Part shown: one piece after another, positions 7,453 through 16,942 of the stretch
Layout: the number at the start of each line of letters is the position of its first letter
Numbering within the stretch: the stretch's first letter is position 1
Source: Filimonas lacunae
GTDB lineage: Bacteria > Bacteroidota > Bacteroidia > Chitinophagales > Chitinophagaceae
Assembly: GCF_002355595.1 (NCBI RefSeq)
Contig: NZ_AP017422.1
Span: 2,046,001-2,110,000 of the forward strand
Length of the DNA: 64,000 bases
Direction: 5' to 3'
Position numbers and translations under genes: made by a program
Notes under the pieces: model-generated
What the model was told of the DNA's origin: nothing
The model's database searches: none
Seen by the model: the letters and a program-made list of their open reading frames with translations, nothing else

Positions 7453-9621
7453 ATGTTATCACAACCATTTAGTGTGTCTTTTGACCTGGGTGGTGGTCGC
7501 GAAGTGACCATCGGAACCGGTAAGCTTGCACGTCAGGCTAATGGTGCTGTTACCGTACAGCAGGGCAATAATATTTTATTAGCTACCGTAGTGGCCAATA
7601 AAGAGCCCAAAGAAGGTCAGGAATTTTTCCCGCTATCTGTTGACTACCAGGAGAAATTTGCATCAGCAGGTCGTATCCCGGGGTCTTTCTTCAAAAGAGA
7701 AGGCAGACTGAGCGATTCTGAAATACTGATCAGCCGCCTGGTTGACCGTGCGCTGCGTCCGTTGTTTCCTGAAGATTATTTCTGTGATGTTCAGGTGTTA
7801 ATTACCCTGGTATCCAGTGATGCTGAAATTTTACCTGATGCGCTGGCCTGTTTAGCAGCTTCAGCGGCATTAGCTGTTTCCGATATTCCTATTAAAGAGA
7901 TCATTTCTGAAGTAAGGATTGGCCGTATTGATGGACAGTTTGTTGTAAACCCATCCCGTGCTGAGCTGGCTAAAGCAGATATGGACTTTATAATTGCGGC
8001 TACTGAAAAGAACCTGATGATGGTGGAAGGCGAAAGCCAGGAGTGTAGCGAAGAAGACCTGGTAAAAGCTTTACAGGTAGCGCATGATGCTATCCGTATT
8101 CAAATTAAAGCACAACAGGAATTACGCAACAAAGTAGGTGTTACTACCAAAAGAGATTATACCAAGCCTGAGCAGAACGAAGCTATTAAAGCGGCAGTAA
8201 CTGCTTTTACAGCTGAAAGAATTAAGGCTATTGCCCGTGCGGGAAGCTCCAAGCACGACCGCAGTGATGCCTTTAAAGTGCTGAAAGATGAGTTAATTGC
8301 CAGCCTGGGTGAAGAAGCGGATGATAAAACCAAAAAACACGCTAAAAAATATTACGAAGATTTACAGTGGGAACTGGTTCGTGATATGATTCTGGACGAC
8401 CGTATCCGTTTGGATGGCCGCCAGTTAGATCAGGTGCGTCCGTTGACAATGGAAGTAGACCCATTACCAACGCCACACGGTTCGGCTTTATTTACCAGGG
8501 GCGAAACCCAATCACTGACTACAGTTACCCTGGGTACTCCACTGGACGAGTTGCTGGTAGAAAGCGCTGCTAAATCTGACTACTCCAAGTTTATCCTGCA
8601 CTATAATTTCCCTCCGTTCTCTACCGGTGAAATTAAGCCTATGCGTGGTCCTGGCCGTCGTGAGGTAGGGCATGGTAATCTGGCTATGCGTAGCCTGAAA
8701 CAAATGATGCCTGGTAACGATTATGCCTACACCGTTCGCGTGGTAAGTGACGTTCTGGAAAGTAATGGTTCCAGCTCCATGGCTACTGTTTGTGCCGGTT
8801 CTCTGGCGCTGATGGATGCGGGTGTGCCTATTCCAAAACACGTGAGTGGTGTGGCAATGGGATTGATTACCCGTGGCGATGGTAAATATGCTATTTTAAC
8901 TGACATTCTGGGCGATGAAGATCACCTGGGTGATATGGACTTTAAGGTAACCGGTACACGCGAAGGTATTTGCGGTGTGCAGATGGATATTAAAGTGGAT
9001 GGCTTAAGCATGGATGTAATGCGTGAAGCATTAAACCAGGCGTTAAAAGGCCGTTTACATATCCTGGACGGTTTGTATGAATGTATTCCTGCAGCACGTG
9101 CTGAGGTGAAACCACATGCACCACGCATGGAGAAACTGATTATTGACAAAGAATTTATCGGCGCAGTAATCGGACCCGGCGGTAAGGTGATTCAGGAAAT
9201 ACAAAAAGAAACCGGCACTACTATCAATATTGAAGAGGTAGGCAACTTCGGTGAAGTAAGCATCTTCTCCAGCAATAAAGAAAGTGTAGTAAAAGCCGTG
9301 AATTGGGTGAAGGGTATTGTAGCCGTGCCACAGGTAGGTGAAGTATACGAAGCCAAAGTAAAAACCATACAGCCTTATGGCGCGTTTGTTGAGTTTTTAC
9401 CTAAAAAAGAAGGCCTGTTACACATTAGCGAAATTTCCTGGAAACGTTTAGATAGTCTGGAAGGCGTTCTGAAAGAAGGAGATGTAGTGAAAGTGAAGTT
9501 GATTGGTCTGGATCAAAAAACCGGCAAATTTAAATTAAGCCGCAAAGTTTTGATGCCTAAGCCTGAACAAAAGCCAAGAGCTGAACAGGAAAATGAAGCT
9601 TCGGAAGAGACTTCTAACTAG
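7453..9621 (+). CDS. pnp: Polyribonucleotide nucleotidyltransferase (PNPase)
   Basis: 722-residue 3'-5' phosphorolytic exoribonuclease for mRNA turnover. Domain order: first RNase PH domain (about 8-150, GRIPGSFFKREGRLSDSE), helical linker (about 240-320, here Lys-rich KTKKHAKKYYEDL), second RNase PH domain (about 325-545, with LTTVTLGTP and FPPFSTGEIKPMRGPGRRE), KH domain (IGAVIGPGGKVIQEIQKETG) and S1 domain (GEVYEAKVKTIQPYGAFVEF). All family domains are present and length is typical. No second gene follows; a terminator lies 40 bases after the stop. Confidence 0.97.
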   Translation: MLSQPFSVSFDLGGGREVTIGTGKLARQANGAVTVQQGNNILLATVVANKEPKEGQEFFPLSVDYQEKFASAGRIPGSFFKREGRLSDSEILISRLVDRALRPLFPEDYFCDVQVLITLVSSDAEILPDALACLAASAALAVSDIPIKEIISEVRIGRIDGQFVVNPSRAELAKADMDFIIAATEKNLMMVEGESQECSEEDLVKALQVAHDAIRIQIKAQQELRNKVGVTTKRDYTKPEQNEAIKAAVTAFTAERIKAIARAGSSKHDRSDAFKVLKDELIASLGEEADDKTKKHAKKYYEDLQWELVRDMILDDRIRLDGRQLDQVRPLTMEVDPLPTPHGSALFTRGETQSLTTVTLGTPLDELLVESAAKSDYSKFILHYNFPPFSTGEIKPMRGPGRREVGHGNLAMRSLKQMMPGNDYAYTVRVVSDVLESNGSSSMATVCAGSLALMDAGVPIPKHVSGVAMGLITRGDGKYAILTDILGDEDHLGDMDFKVTGTREGICGVQMDIKVDGLSMDVMREALNQALKGRLHILDGLYECIPAARAEVKPHAPRMEKLIIDKEFIGAVIGPGGKVIQEIQKETGTTINIEEVGNFGEVSIFSSNKESVVKAVNWVKGIVAVPQVGEVYEAKVKTIQPYGAFVEFLPKKEGLLHISEISWKRLDSLEGVLKEGDVVKVKLIGLDQKTGKFKLSRKVLMPKPEQKPRAEQENEASEETSN

Positions 9622-9659
9622 GTGATAAATTAGTGGTAAATACCTATTTTTAGCAGAAA

Positions 9660-9697
9660 AAGCTGTCTGAGTTACATTCTCAGGCAGCTTTTTTTTA
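9660..9697 (+). terminator. Intrinsic terminator after pnp
   Basis: Twelve-bp stem (9660-9671 with 9680-9691) containing one G-U pair and a short loop, followed by eight T. Confidence 0.82.
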
Positions 9698-9812
9698 TTA
9701 TTACATTGCTTTATATAAGTGTGGTAATAAATAAAGGTCATTTAACCTGCTATAAAGTATAATTAAGAAAATAATTAATCTATACTTTTCAACAGGTGCC
9801 AAACTTTCTGCT

Positions 9813-10385
9813 ATGATGATTCATAAAGTGAATGATAATGTGCTGCTTGACCGTTTAGCCAACGGTGATGAACATGCGTTGAACGAAATTTATCTGCTTT
9901 ACTGGCAGGATTTGTTTATGTGCGCCTACAACGTTTTAAAAGACAAAGCTGCCTGCGAAGACATTGTGCAGGATTTGTTTTTACAGCTTTGGCAGAAAAG
10001 ATCTACCATACAGATTAATATTTCCCTTCGTGCTTATTTATACACAGCTGTTCGCTATAATGTATTCAGACAAATACGTACCGGCAAGGTAAGAAGTGTA
10101 TTGTTTGAAGAAGCGGCAGAACGCATGGCTGCCAACACCACTGAATTTATAATGGCAGAAAAGGAGATGAGCAAGCAGGTAGCACGTGTAGTAGCTGCTT
10201 TGCCCGATAAATGCCGCGAAGTATATAAATTGAGCAGGGAAGAACAACTTACACATAAAGAGATAGCTTCCCGTTTAAATATTTCTACCAAAACAGTCGA
10301 AAATCAATTAACCATCGCTTTAAAAAGAGTGCGCGCTTCATTGAACACAATAGCCCTGATAGTTGTTACCCTATTAGCGAATTGA
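9813..10385 (+). CDS. ECF RNA polymerase sigma factor (FecI-like)
   Basis: 190 residues. Sigma region 2 covers about 15-90 (LANGDEHALNEIYLLYWQDLF, CEDIVQDLFLQLWQKR) and region 4 covers about 125-180 (ALPDKCREVYKLSREE, THKEIASRLNISTKTVENQL). This is the Bacteroidota FecI-type group that partners a FecR anti-sigma and a TonB-dependent transducer. The next two genes are exactly those, so it should direct RNA polymerase to the SusC operon when the transducer is occupied. Two adjacent ATG codons (9813, 9816) make the exact start uncertain by one residue. Confidence 0.93.
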   Translation: MMIHKVNDNVLLDRLANGDEHALNEIYLLYWQDLFMCAYNVLKDKAACEDIVQDLFLQLWQKRSTIQINISLRAYLYTAVRYNVFRQIRTGKVRSVLFEEAAERMAANTTEFIMAEKEMSKQVARVVAALPDKCREVYKLSREEQLTHKEIASRLNISTKTVENQLTIALKRVRASLNTIALIVVTLLAN

Positions 10386-10477
10386 GGATCAATGACTTTA
10401 TTATCAAATTTGTATGTTTTTTTTGTTAATCTTTAGGGGTTAGGGTGTTTTTTCTACACTTACTAGAAAACAGGTAA

Positions 10478-11512
10478 GTGGATAAACAAATATTCATATT
10501 TCTAATAGATAAATTTCTTTCGGGGCGTGCGCTTCCGGAAGAAGTAGAAGCGCTTGCCAATTATTATCAGAGTTTTCAGGGAAAGGAAGAATGGAACGAA
10601 GAAGAGTTGGGTGATGTGAAAGAAATGGAATTACGCTTGCTGGATAGATTGAACGCCGCCATAAAGAAAGAAGACACTACCGAAGAAGATACTACAACTG
10701 AAATAACAGACGAATTGCCTGCAATTGCGGGCAGCAACCGTAGAAGAAGATATACGGTAGCTGCCAGTATTGTAGGTGTGCTTGTTTTAGGCGGGCTGGT
10801 ATTTAAAAACACCATACACAATTTCCTGAGTCCTGTGAAAACGATATCTGTTGCTACGGTGAAAGGCAGCAGGAAATATATAGTGTTACCAGATAGTTCA
10901 CACGTATGGCTGGAAGGCGGTAGTTTTTTTAGCTACCCCGAGCAGTTCAGAGGCGATGAGCGTATGGTTTCGTTAAAAGGAGAGGCTTTTTTTGATGTAT
11001 CAAAAGATATGGAGCACCCTTTTATTATTCAAACCCCATTGCTTACTACCAAGGTGCTGGCTACCTCTTTTAATATAGAAGCGTATGACAGCAAGAGTGC
11101 TGAAGTAGTAGTAGTAACGGGTAAGGTGATGGTAAAAGAAGGTGGCCTGGATGTACAGAATGATAATGCGCAGCAGGTGGTGGTACGTCCTAATCATAAA
11201 GTGAGCTATGACAGCACTTTGAAAACACTGGAAACCAAAGAAGCACCGGAAGCAGCTGACTACCTGCAAAGACGCGATGGCAGGTTTATTTATAAAGGCG
11301 CAAAAGTTTCTGATATCATAAGGGATTTACAGCGGGCATATAATACGCCTATTGCCATTTCCAAAGAAATGCTTAATTGTACTTTCTATGGAGATTTTAA
11401 TGCAAAAGACGACGTTGAAAAAGCTTTACATCTGATAGCATTGAGTTTAAATGGAACGGTGGAGAACAAAGGTGTAAAAGGCTACTTTATTTCAGGAGAA
11501 GGTTGTAATTAA
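10478..11512 (+). CDS. FecR family anti-sigma factor
   Basis: 344 residues. A cytoplasmic N-terminal part (1-86) would hold the sigma factor; then come RRRR and one membrane helix (about 92-109, VAASIVGVLVLGGLVF); the periplasmic FecR domain follows (LPDSSHVWLEGGSFFSYP, VSLKGEAFFDVSKD, HPFIIQTPLLTTKVLATSFN), and a final STN-contact region (DIIRDLQRAYNTPIAIS). The frame begins with GTG at 10478; no nearby in-frame ATG replaces it, so the GTG is taken as the start. It relays the outer-membrane signal to the upstream sigma factor. An unusual hairpin lies just downstream. Confidence 0.9.
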   Translation: MDKQIFIFLIDKFLSGRALPEEVEALANYYQSFQGKEEWNEEELGDVKEMELRLLDRLNAAIKKEDTTEEDTTTEITDELPAIAGSNRRRRYTVAASIVGVLVLGGLVFKNTIHNFLSPVKTISVATVKGSRKYIVLPDSSHVWLEGGSFFSYPEQFRGDERMVSLKGEAFFDVSKDMEHPFIIQTPLLTTKVLATSFNIEAYDSKSAEVVVVTGKVMVKEGGLDVQNDNAQQVVVRPNHKVSYDSTLKTLETKEAPEAADYLQRRDGRFIYKGAKVSDIIRDLQRAYNTPIAISKEMLNCTFYGDFNAKDDVEKALHLIALSLNGTVENKGVKGYFISGEGCN

Positions 11513-11584
11513 AAGCATATAACTAACGCAATATTATTAAGATGAGAGAGTTGGCTCACAATCCCCCGTAGTGCAGGTAAAGAT

Positions 11585-11615
11585 AAAAAAAGTGTCCTCA
11601 GCATTGTGAGGACAC
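11585..11615 (-). terminator. Minus-strand intrinsic terminator between fecR and susC
   Basis: Nine-bp perfect stem GTGTCCTCA (11592-11600) with TGAGGACAC (11607-11615), loop of six. The uridine tract is on the minus strand (seven A at 11585-11591 on the plus strand), so it stops leftward transcription, against the direction of every gene here. No minus-strand gene is seen feeding it. Confidence 0.6.
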
Positions 11616-11714
11616 ATTGTTAGATAAGTTTTTACTATTAAAGGCAGACAGCAGTACAGGCCTGGAAAACCATAGCGGTTTGCCTATCACTTAAATAAAC
11701 AACCTTATAAAGGT

Positions 11715-14700
11715 ATGCAAAAAAAGGTACCACTATTTTTCAATGGCGCAATTGTAAGGGTCATGAAACTATCTGCAATTATTTTCACAATTATCTGTAG
11801 CACAGTAGCTACGCTGCATGCATCTTATTCCAATGCACAGGCAGCACTGGACAAAAAAATTAGCATTCAGCTAAAAAATACATCTCTCCAGGACGCATTA
11901 GCCCAGATTGGGAATGCCGCTAATGTTTCGTTTACCTATGCAGGTAATCAAACACTGGCATCTAATAAAGTAAGTGTCAATGCTAAAAACCAAAAGGTGG
12001 GCGATTTATTGAACACCCTGCTGGAACCCTTTCCTTTATCTTATGTAGTGGTAGAAGAGCGCATTGTGGTGCGTTATGATGCCAACAAAAAGGGGAAGAA
12101 AGAAGAAGCAACAGAAAATAAGCAGGTGTATCAGGCTGCCGTTGCAGCAGCTGCTCCGCCTTTTGTGTTGAAAGGTACTGTGTTAAACGAGAAAAAACAA
12201 CCATTGGCAGGCGCAACGGTTACTATCAAGGGTACCAATAAAAAGGTAGCCACCAATGCAGATGGTGAGTTTGAAATAAAAGACGTGAACGCTGGCGATG
12301 TAGTGGTGGTTACCATGACAGGCCACAAATCGTATGAGGTAAAAGTGTCTGATAACAAAACCAGCATTGCTGTTGTACTGACAGAAGATTCTGCCGACTT
12401 AACAGATGTGGTGGTTACTGGTTACAATACGGTTTCCAAGAAAAAATTCACCGGTTCTACTGTGAAACTGAAAGCAGAAGACGTGAAAATGGATGGTATT
12501 ATTGATGTAAGCCGTATGCTGGAAGGTAGAGCAGCTGGTGTATCGGTACAAAACGTATCCGGTACATTTGGTAGTGCACCTAAACTGCGTATTCGTGGTG
12601 CAACTTCTATCAATGGTGAAAACAAACCTTTGTGGGTGGTAGATGGTGTGGTGTTGGAAGACCTGGTAAACATTTCTAACGACCAGTTATCCAGTGGTGA
12701 TCCTACCACTTTGTTAGGTAGCTCGGTTGCAGGTATTAACGTAAACGATATTGAAACCTTCGACATCTTAAAAGATGCGGCGGCTACAGCGTTATACGGT
12801 GCAAGAGCCATGAACGGGGTAGTGGTAATTACTACTAAAAAAGGTAAAGCGGGTAAAACCAATGTTAACTACACCGGCAATTTTACCTCTCAGTTCAAGC
12901 CTGATTACAGCAACTTCAACATCATGAACTCTGCCCAGCAAATGAGCGTTTGGGGTGAGTTAGAGCGTAAAGGAAAATTAGGACCCAGCATTCTTAGCCA
13001 ATCTAACTATGGTGTGTACGGTAAAATGTACGATTTGATGTATGAATTGGATGATAATGGCCAGTTTGCTTTAAAGAATACTGCAGCAGAAAGAAAGGCT
13101 TTCCTGTTAAAATACGCGAATGCTAACACCGATTGGTTTGATATTTTGTTCAAACAGTCGTTCCAGATGGAGCATTCTTTAAGTCTGTCTACCGGTACAG
13201 AGAAATCACAATCGTTTTTCTCTACCAGTTTCTATGATGATAATGGCTGGACTAGAGCAGATAAAGTAAAACGGTATACTTTAAACTTCCGTAATAACTA
13301 TAACCTGTCTGATAAATTAACTGCTGGTTTCCTTACCACAGGTTCTTACAGACAACAAAGAGCGCCGGGTACTGTAAGCAGAACTTCTAACCCGGTATCT
13401 GGTTCTTTTGACCGTGATTTTGATATTAACCCATTCAGCTATTCTTTAAATACTGCACGTGCATTAACTGCGTACGATGAGAATGGTAACAGGGAATATT
13501 TCAGAAGAAACTATGCTCCTTTTAATATCCTTACTGAATTAGAAGAGAACAGGCTAAAGCTTAACGTTATTGACCTGAAATTACAAGGTGAACTAGGGTA
13601 CAAGTTTACTAAGTCGCTGAAGTATGATTTCATTGGTTCTATGCGTTATGTAAGATCAACCCGTGAACATGAGATTACCGAAAACGCCAACATGGCTAAC
13701 GCTTACAGGGCTAATGGTAACTCTACTATTGCAGCTGGTAACAAATTCCTGTATACCGATCCGGATGATCCGGAATCTTTACCACAGGTGGTATTGCCTT
13801 ATGGTGGTTTTTATAACCGTACCGAAAACCAGTTGTTAAGCTTTGATATCAGGAACACGATTTCATTTAGCAAAAACTACAATAACAAACATAGTGTTAG
13901 TGCATTGGCTGGTCAGCAGGTAAGAGGTGCCGAAAGACAAAACTATTCTAACACGGGTTATGGTTATCAGTATGATAATGGTGGTGTACCATTTACCGAT
14001 CCCAGAATTCTGAAACAAACTATTGAAATTAACTTTCCTTACTATGAAATGGCTAAAACATACGATCGTTTCGTAGGTTTTTATGCTAACGCAGATTACA
14101 TGTACGACAGGCGTTACAGCATTTCAGTAGTAGGACGTTATGATGGTTCTAATCAGCTTGGTAAATCAAAAACTGCACGTTGGTTGCCAACCGGAACGGT
14201 GAGTGCTGCCTGGAACGTAGATGAAGAAGCGTTTATGGCACACACCAAGGGTGTAATTGATTACCTGAAAGTAAGAGCCAGCTATGGCTTAACGGCGTCG
14301 TTAGGTCCTGCTACAAACTCTAACGTAGTATTAAAGAGTGGTTTGACCAACAGGCCTTATACTACAGAAAGAGAATCTGTAATAAGGCTAACTTACCTGG
14401 AAAACTCAAATCTTACCTGGGAAAAGAACCACCAGCTGAACTTTGGTGTGGATGTAAGTATGTTTAAAGGCAGATTTACTGCTACGGTAGAGCCTTGGTT
14501 TAGAAAGAGCTTTGACCTGATTGGTAGCTTTAAAACTTCGGGCATAGGTGGTGAGTCAGTAAAACTGGCCAACTATGCTGATATGAAGTCGAATGGTGTG
14601 GATGTTACTTTAGGTGGTACCATTTACAAAAGCAAAGACTGGAAGTGGAATTCAACAGTAACTTTTGGTTACAACACCACCAAGATTACCAAAATCAAGA

Positions 14701-15425
14701 ACGATCCTTTAATCTTTGACCTGGTGAAACCAGAAGGTGGTAACCTGGAAGGTTACCCGGTGAACGGTTTGTTTTCTATTGATTATGTGAAAATGATCAG
14801 AACCAACGGTACACCTGTTTTTAAAGATGAAAATAATAAAGAGAACCAGGCCGTATACCTGCAAGCTGTAGGTGCTGATTCCTTCCTGGTGTATAGTGGC
14901 CAGGTAGATCCTAAATTTACCGGTGGTTTCAACAATACATTCTCGTATAAGCAATTCTCATTAAACATCTTTATTACTTACCAGGCGGGTAACAAAATCA
15001 GGTTATATCCTGCATTTAAAGATAGTTATACTGATTATGACGCATTGCCTAAAGAGTTTTACGACAGGTATGTGGTAATAGGAGATAACACGGTGCCTGG
15101 TGCTGTTCCGGCTATTATTGATCGTGTAACGGCAGCACAAATGGCGGGTACTTATGCTTACAATAACTATAACTATTCTACAGCAAGGGTGGCTAAAGGA
15201 GACTTTGTAAGGTTAAAGAGTGTTTCATTGGCTTATAATATGACTCCTAAATCATTAGAGAAATCACCTTTTAAAATGTTATCATTCACAGTAGCCACCA
15301 TGAATCCATGGTTACTTTATGCAGATAAGAAGCTGGAAGGTCAGGACCCCGAGTTTTTCAATTCCGGTGGTGTGGCACAGCCTATTCAAAAGCAAGTAAC
15401 CTTATCTGTTAAAGCTGGATTTTAA
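11715..15425 (+). CDS. SusC/RagA TonB-linked outer-membrane transducer with STN domain
   Basis: 1236 residues. A signal peptide ends near residue 42 (ASYSNAQ). Then come an STN domain (about 45-115, ISIQLKNTSLQDALAQIG), a carboxypeptidase-like domain (about 150-225, LKGTVLNEKKQPLAGATV), the plug (DVVVTGYNTVSKKKFTGS, LRIRGATSINGENKPLWVVD, IETFDILKDAAATALYGA) and the 22-strand barrel ending in VKAGF. The STN domain is what contacts FecR, so this is a transducer as well as an importer of a substrate captured by the SusD partner. An alternative start is ATG 11763. The barrel gives no indication of the substrate. Confidence 0.95.
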   Translation: MQKKVPLFFNGAIVRVMKLSAIIFTIICSTVATLHASYSNAQAALDKKISIQLKNTSLQDALAQIGNAANVSFTYAGNQTLASNKVSVNAKNQKVGDLLNTLLEPFPLSYVVVEERIVVRYDANKKGKKEEATENKQVYQAAVAAAAPPFVLKGTVLNEKKQPLAGATVTIKGTNKKVATNADGEFEIKDVNAGDVVVVTMTGHKSYEVKVSDNKTSIAVVLTEDSADLTDVVVTGYNTVSKKKFTGSTVKLKAEDVKMDGIIDVSRMLEGRAAGVSVQNVSGTFGSAPKLRIRGATSINGENKPLWVVDGVVLEDLVNISNDQLSSGDPTTLLGSSVAGINVNDIETFDILKDAAATALYGARAMNGVVVITTKKGKAGKTNVNYTGNFTSQFKPDYSNFNIMNSAQQMSVWGELERKGKLGPSILSQSNYGVYGKMYDLMYELDDNGQFALKNTAAERKAFLLKYANANTDWFDILFKQSFQMEHSLSLSTGTEKSQSFFSTSFYDDNGWTRADKVKRYTLNFRNNYNLSDKLTAGFLTTGSYRQQRAPGTVSRTSNPVSGSFDRDFDINPFSYSLNTARALTAYDENGNREYFRRNYAPFNILTELEENRLKLNVIDLKLQGELGYKFTKSLKYDFIGSMRYVRSTREHEITENANMANAYRANGNSTIAAGNKFLYTDPDDPESLPQVVLPYGGFYNRTENQLLSFDIRNTISFSKNYNNKHSVSALAGQQVRGAERQNYSNTGYGYQYDNGGVPFTDPRILKQTIEINFPYYEMAKTYDRFVGFYANADYMYDRRYSISVVGRYDGSNQLGKSKTARWLPTGTVSAAWNVDEEAFMAHTKGVIDYLKVRASYGLTASLGPATNSNVVLKSGLTNRPYTTERESVIRLTYLENSNLTWEKNHQLNFGVDVSMFKGRFTATVEPWFRKSFDLIGSFKTSGIGGESVKLANYADMKSNGVDVTLGGTIYKSKDWKWNSTVTFGYNTTKITKIKNDPLIFDLVKPEGGNLEGYPVNGLFSIDYVKMIRTNGTPVFKDENNKENQAVYLQAVGADSFLVYSGQVDPKFTGGFNNTFSYKQFSLNIFITYQAGNKIRLYPAFKDSYTDYDALPKEFYDRYVVIGDNTVPGAVPAIIDRVTAAQMAGTYAYNNYNYSTARVAKGDFVRLKSVSLAYNMTPKSLEKSPFKMLSFTVATMNPWLLYADKKLEGQDPEFFNSGGVAQPIQKQVTLSVKAGF

Positions 15426-15455
15426 TTTATTATGATGAGCATACATTTTACTGAT

Positions 15456-16913
15456 ATGAAAAAAATTGGTTTATATATAACAATGGGACTGGCGATGGGA
15501 GCCGCAGGTTGTAATAAATACCTGGATAAAGACCCGGATAACAGGGCTCAGTTAAACTCTCCTGAAAAAGTAGCACAGCTGGTAGCTACTGCTTACCCTA
15601 ACACCAACTACTGGGCATTTGCAGAATGTAGTTCGGATAACGTTGGTGACAGAGGAAGTGGAACCACGGAATATGAAATTCAGGATCCATATATGTTTCG
15701 CGATGTAAGAAGCAATCAGCCCGATTCTCCGGAAGGCTATTGGGGGGCATGCTATAAGGCTGTTGCGGCTGCCAACGAAGCATTACAAGCTATCAGCCAG
15801 ACACCGGATTCTGTAAAGTACAACGCACAAAAAGGAGAGGCGCTGGTAGCAAGAGCTTATGCGCACTTTATGCTGGTAAACTTCTTTTCTAAGTTCTATA
15901 ACAAAACCACGGCAGCCAGCGATGCTGGTATCCCTTATGTTACCGAACCTGAGAATGTGGTGGTGAAGCAATATGAGCGTAAAACAGTGCAGTATGTATA
16001 TGACATGGTGGAAAAAGACCTGCAGGCTGGTTTACCTTTAATTCGCGATGAAAAATACAGTGTACCTGCTTATCATTTTACCAGGGTGGCGGCACATGCT
16101 TTTGCAGTACGTTACTACCTGTTTAAACAGCAATATGATTCTGTATTAGTGCATTCAGCCGAAATTTTTACTTCCAGTGATATCTCGCCTAAGTTACGTC
16201 AGTGGAATACCACTTATAAAAATATGACAAGGCTGGAACTGATGGCTACCTATCAGAAGGCTACTGAGCCTGCAAACCTGTTGTTGTGTGAAACCTATTC
16301 TTCGTATGCCAGGTCTTATTTATATGGACGTTATGCATTCGATCCAGGCCATTCCCAGACCCTGATATTTGGAGGTGTTCCTGCTTTAAGTCAGGGAGAC
16401 TGGTCATTTGGGTACCAGGCATATGGTGGTGATAACGTAGTGTACATGCCTAAGGTGAATGAGTATTTTGTAAGGCTTTCGGTAAATGCAGATATTGGTG
16501 ATCCTTATGTAATGGTTCCTTTATTTACAGCAGAAGAAGTATTGTTTAGCCGTGCAGAAGCCATGGTGTCTAAGAGTAATTATACAGGTGCGCTGGAATT
16601 GCTGAATGCATATTTAAGCACCCGGATTTATAACTATGATGCCTCTATACATACATTAACTACAGATGATGTAACTTCTTATTATGGCTTAGCTGTACAA
16701 GCTGCTTTTAACCAGTTGATCCTGGATTACAAGCGGGCTGAATTTATACATGAGGGACAAAGGTGGTTTGACATTCTGAGAAAGAATTTGCCGGTAACGC
16801 ATACCATTTACGGTACAGGGGCTACTCTTACATTGGCAGCTGATTCTAAGCAAAAAGTATTTCAAATTCCACAATCGGCAGTATTGTCCGGTTTAGCACT
16901 TAACCCCAGATAA
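15456..16913 (+). CDS. SusD/RagB family substrate-binding lipoprotein
   Basis: 485 residues from ATG 15456, chosen because MKKIGLYITMGLAMGAAGC gives a proper lipoprotein signal with the lipid-bearing Cys at 19; an in-frame ATG at 15432 would add eight residues before it. The SusD fold is shown by LVATAYPNTNYWAFAECSSD, YWGACYKAVAAANEAL, GEALVARAYAHFMLVN and the C-terminal FNQLILDYKRAEFIHEGQRW and FDILRKNLPV. It lies on the cell surface as the lid of the SusC barrel, and starts 30 bases after the susC stop, so they are one operon. Confidence 0.95.
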   Translation: MKKIGLYITMGLAMGAAGCNKYLDKDPDNRAQLNSPEKVAQLVATAYPNTNYWAFAECSSDNVGDRGSGTTEYEIQDPYMFRDVRSNQPDSPEGYWGACYKAVAAANEALQAISQTPDSVKYNAQKGEALVARAYAHFMLVNFFSKFYNKTTAASDAGIPYVTEPENVVVKQYERKTVQYVYDMVEKDLQAGLPLIRDEKYSVPAYHFTRVAAHAFAVRYYLFKQQYDSVLVHSAEIFTSSDISPKLRQWNTTYKNMTRLELMATYQKATEPANLLLCETYSSYARSYLYGRYAFDPGHSQTLIFGGVPALSQGDWSFGYQAYGGDNVVYMPKVNEYFVRLSVNADIGDPYVMVPLFTAEEVLFSRAEAMVSKSNYTGALELLNAYLSTRIYNYDASIHTLTTDDVTSYYGLAVQAAFNQLILDYKRAEFIHEGQRWFDILRKNLPVTHTIYGTGATLTLAADSKQKVFQIPQSAVLSGLALNPR

Positions 16914-16942
16914 TATTCAACTCTCAATTATAAATTTTCGTT

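Noticed and set aside
11542-11571. Nine-codon frame MRELAHNPP upstream of the fecR-susC hairpin
   Set aside because: It could be a leader peptide, but there is no ribosome site, no runs of one amino acid typical of attenuators, and such short frames are common by chance.
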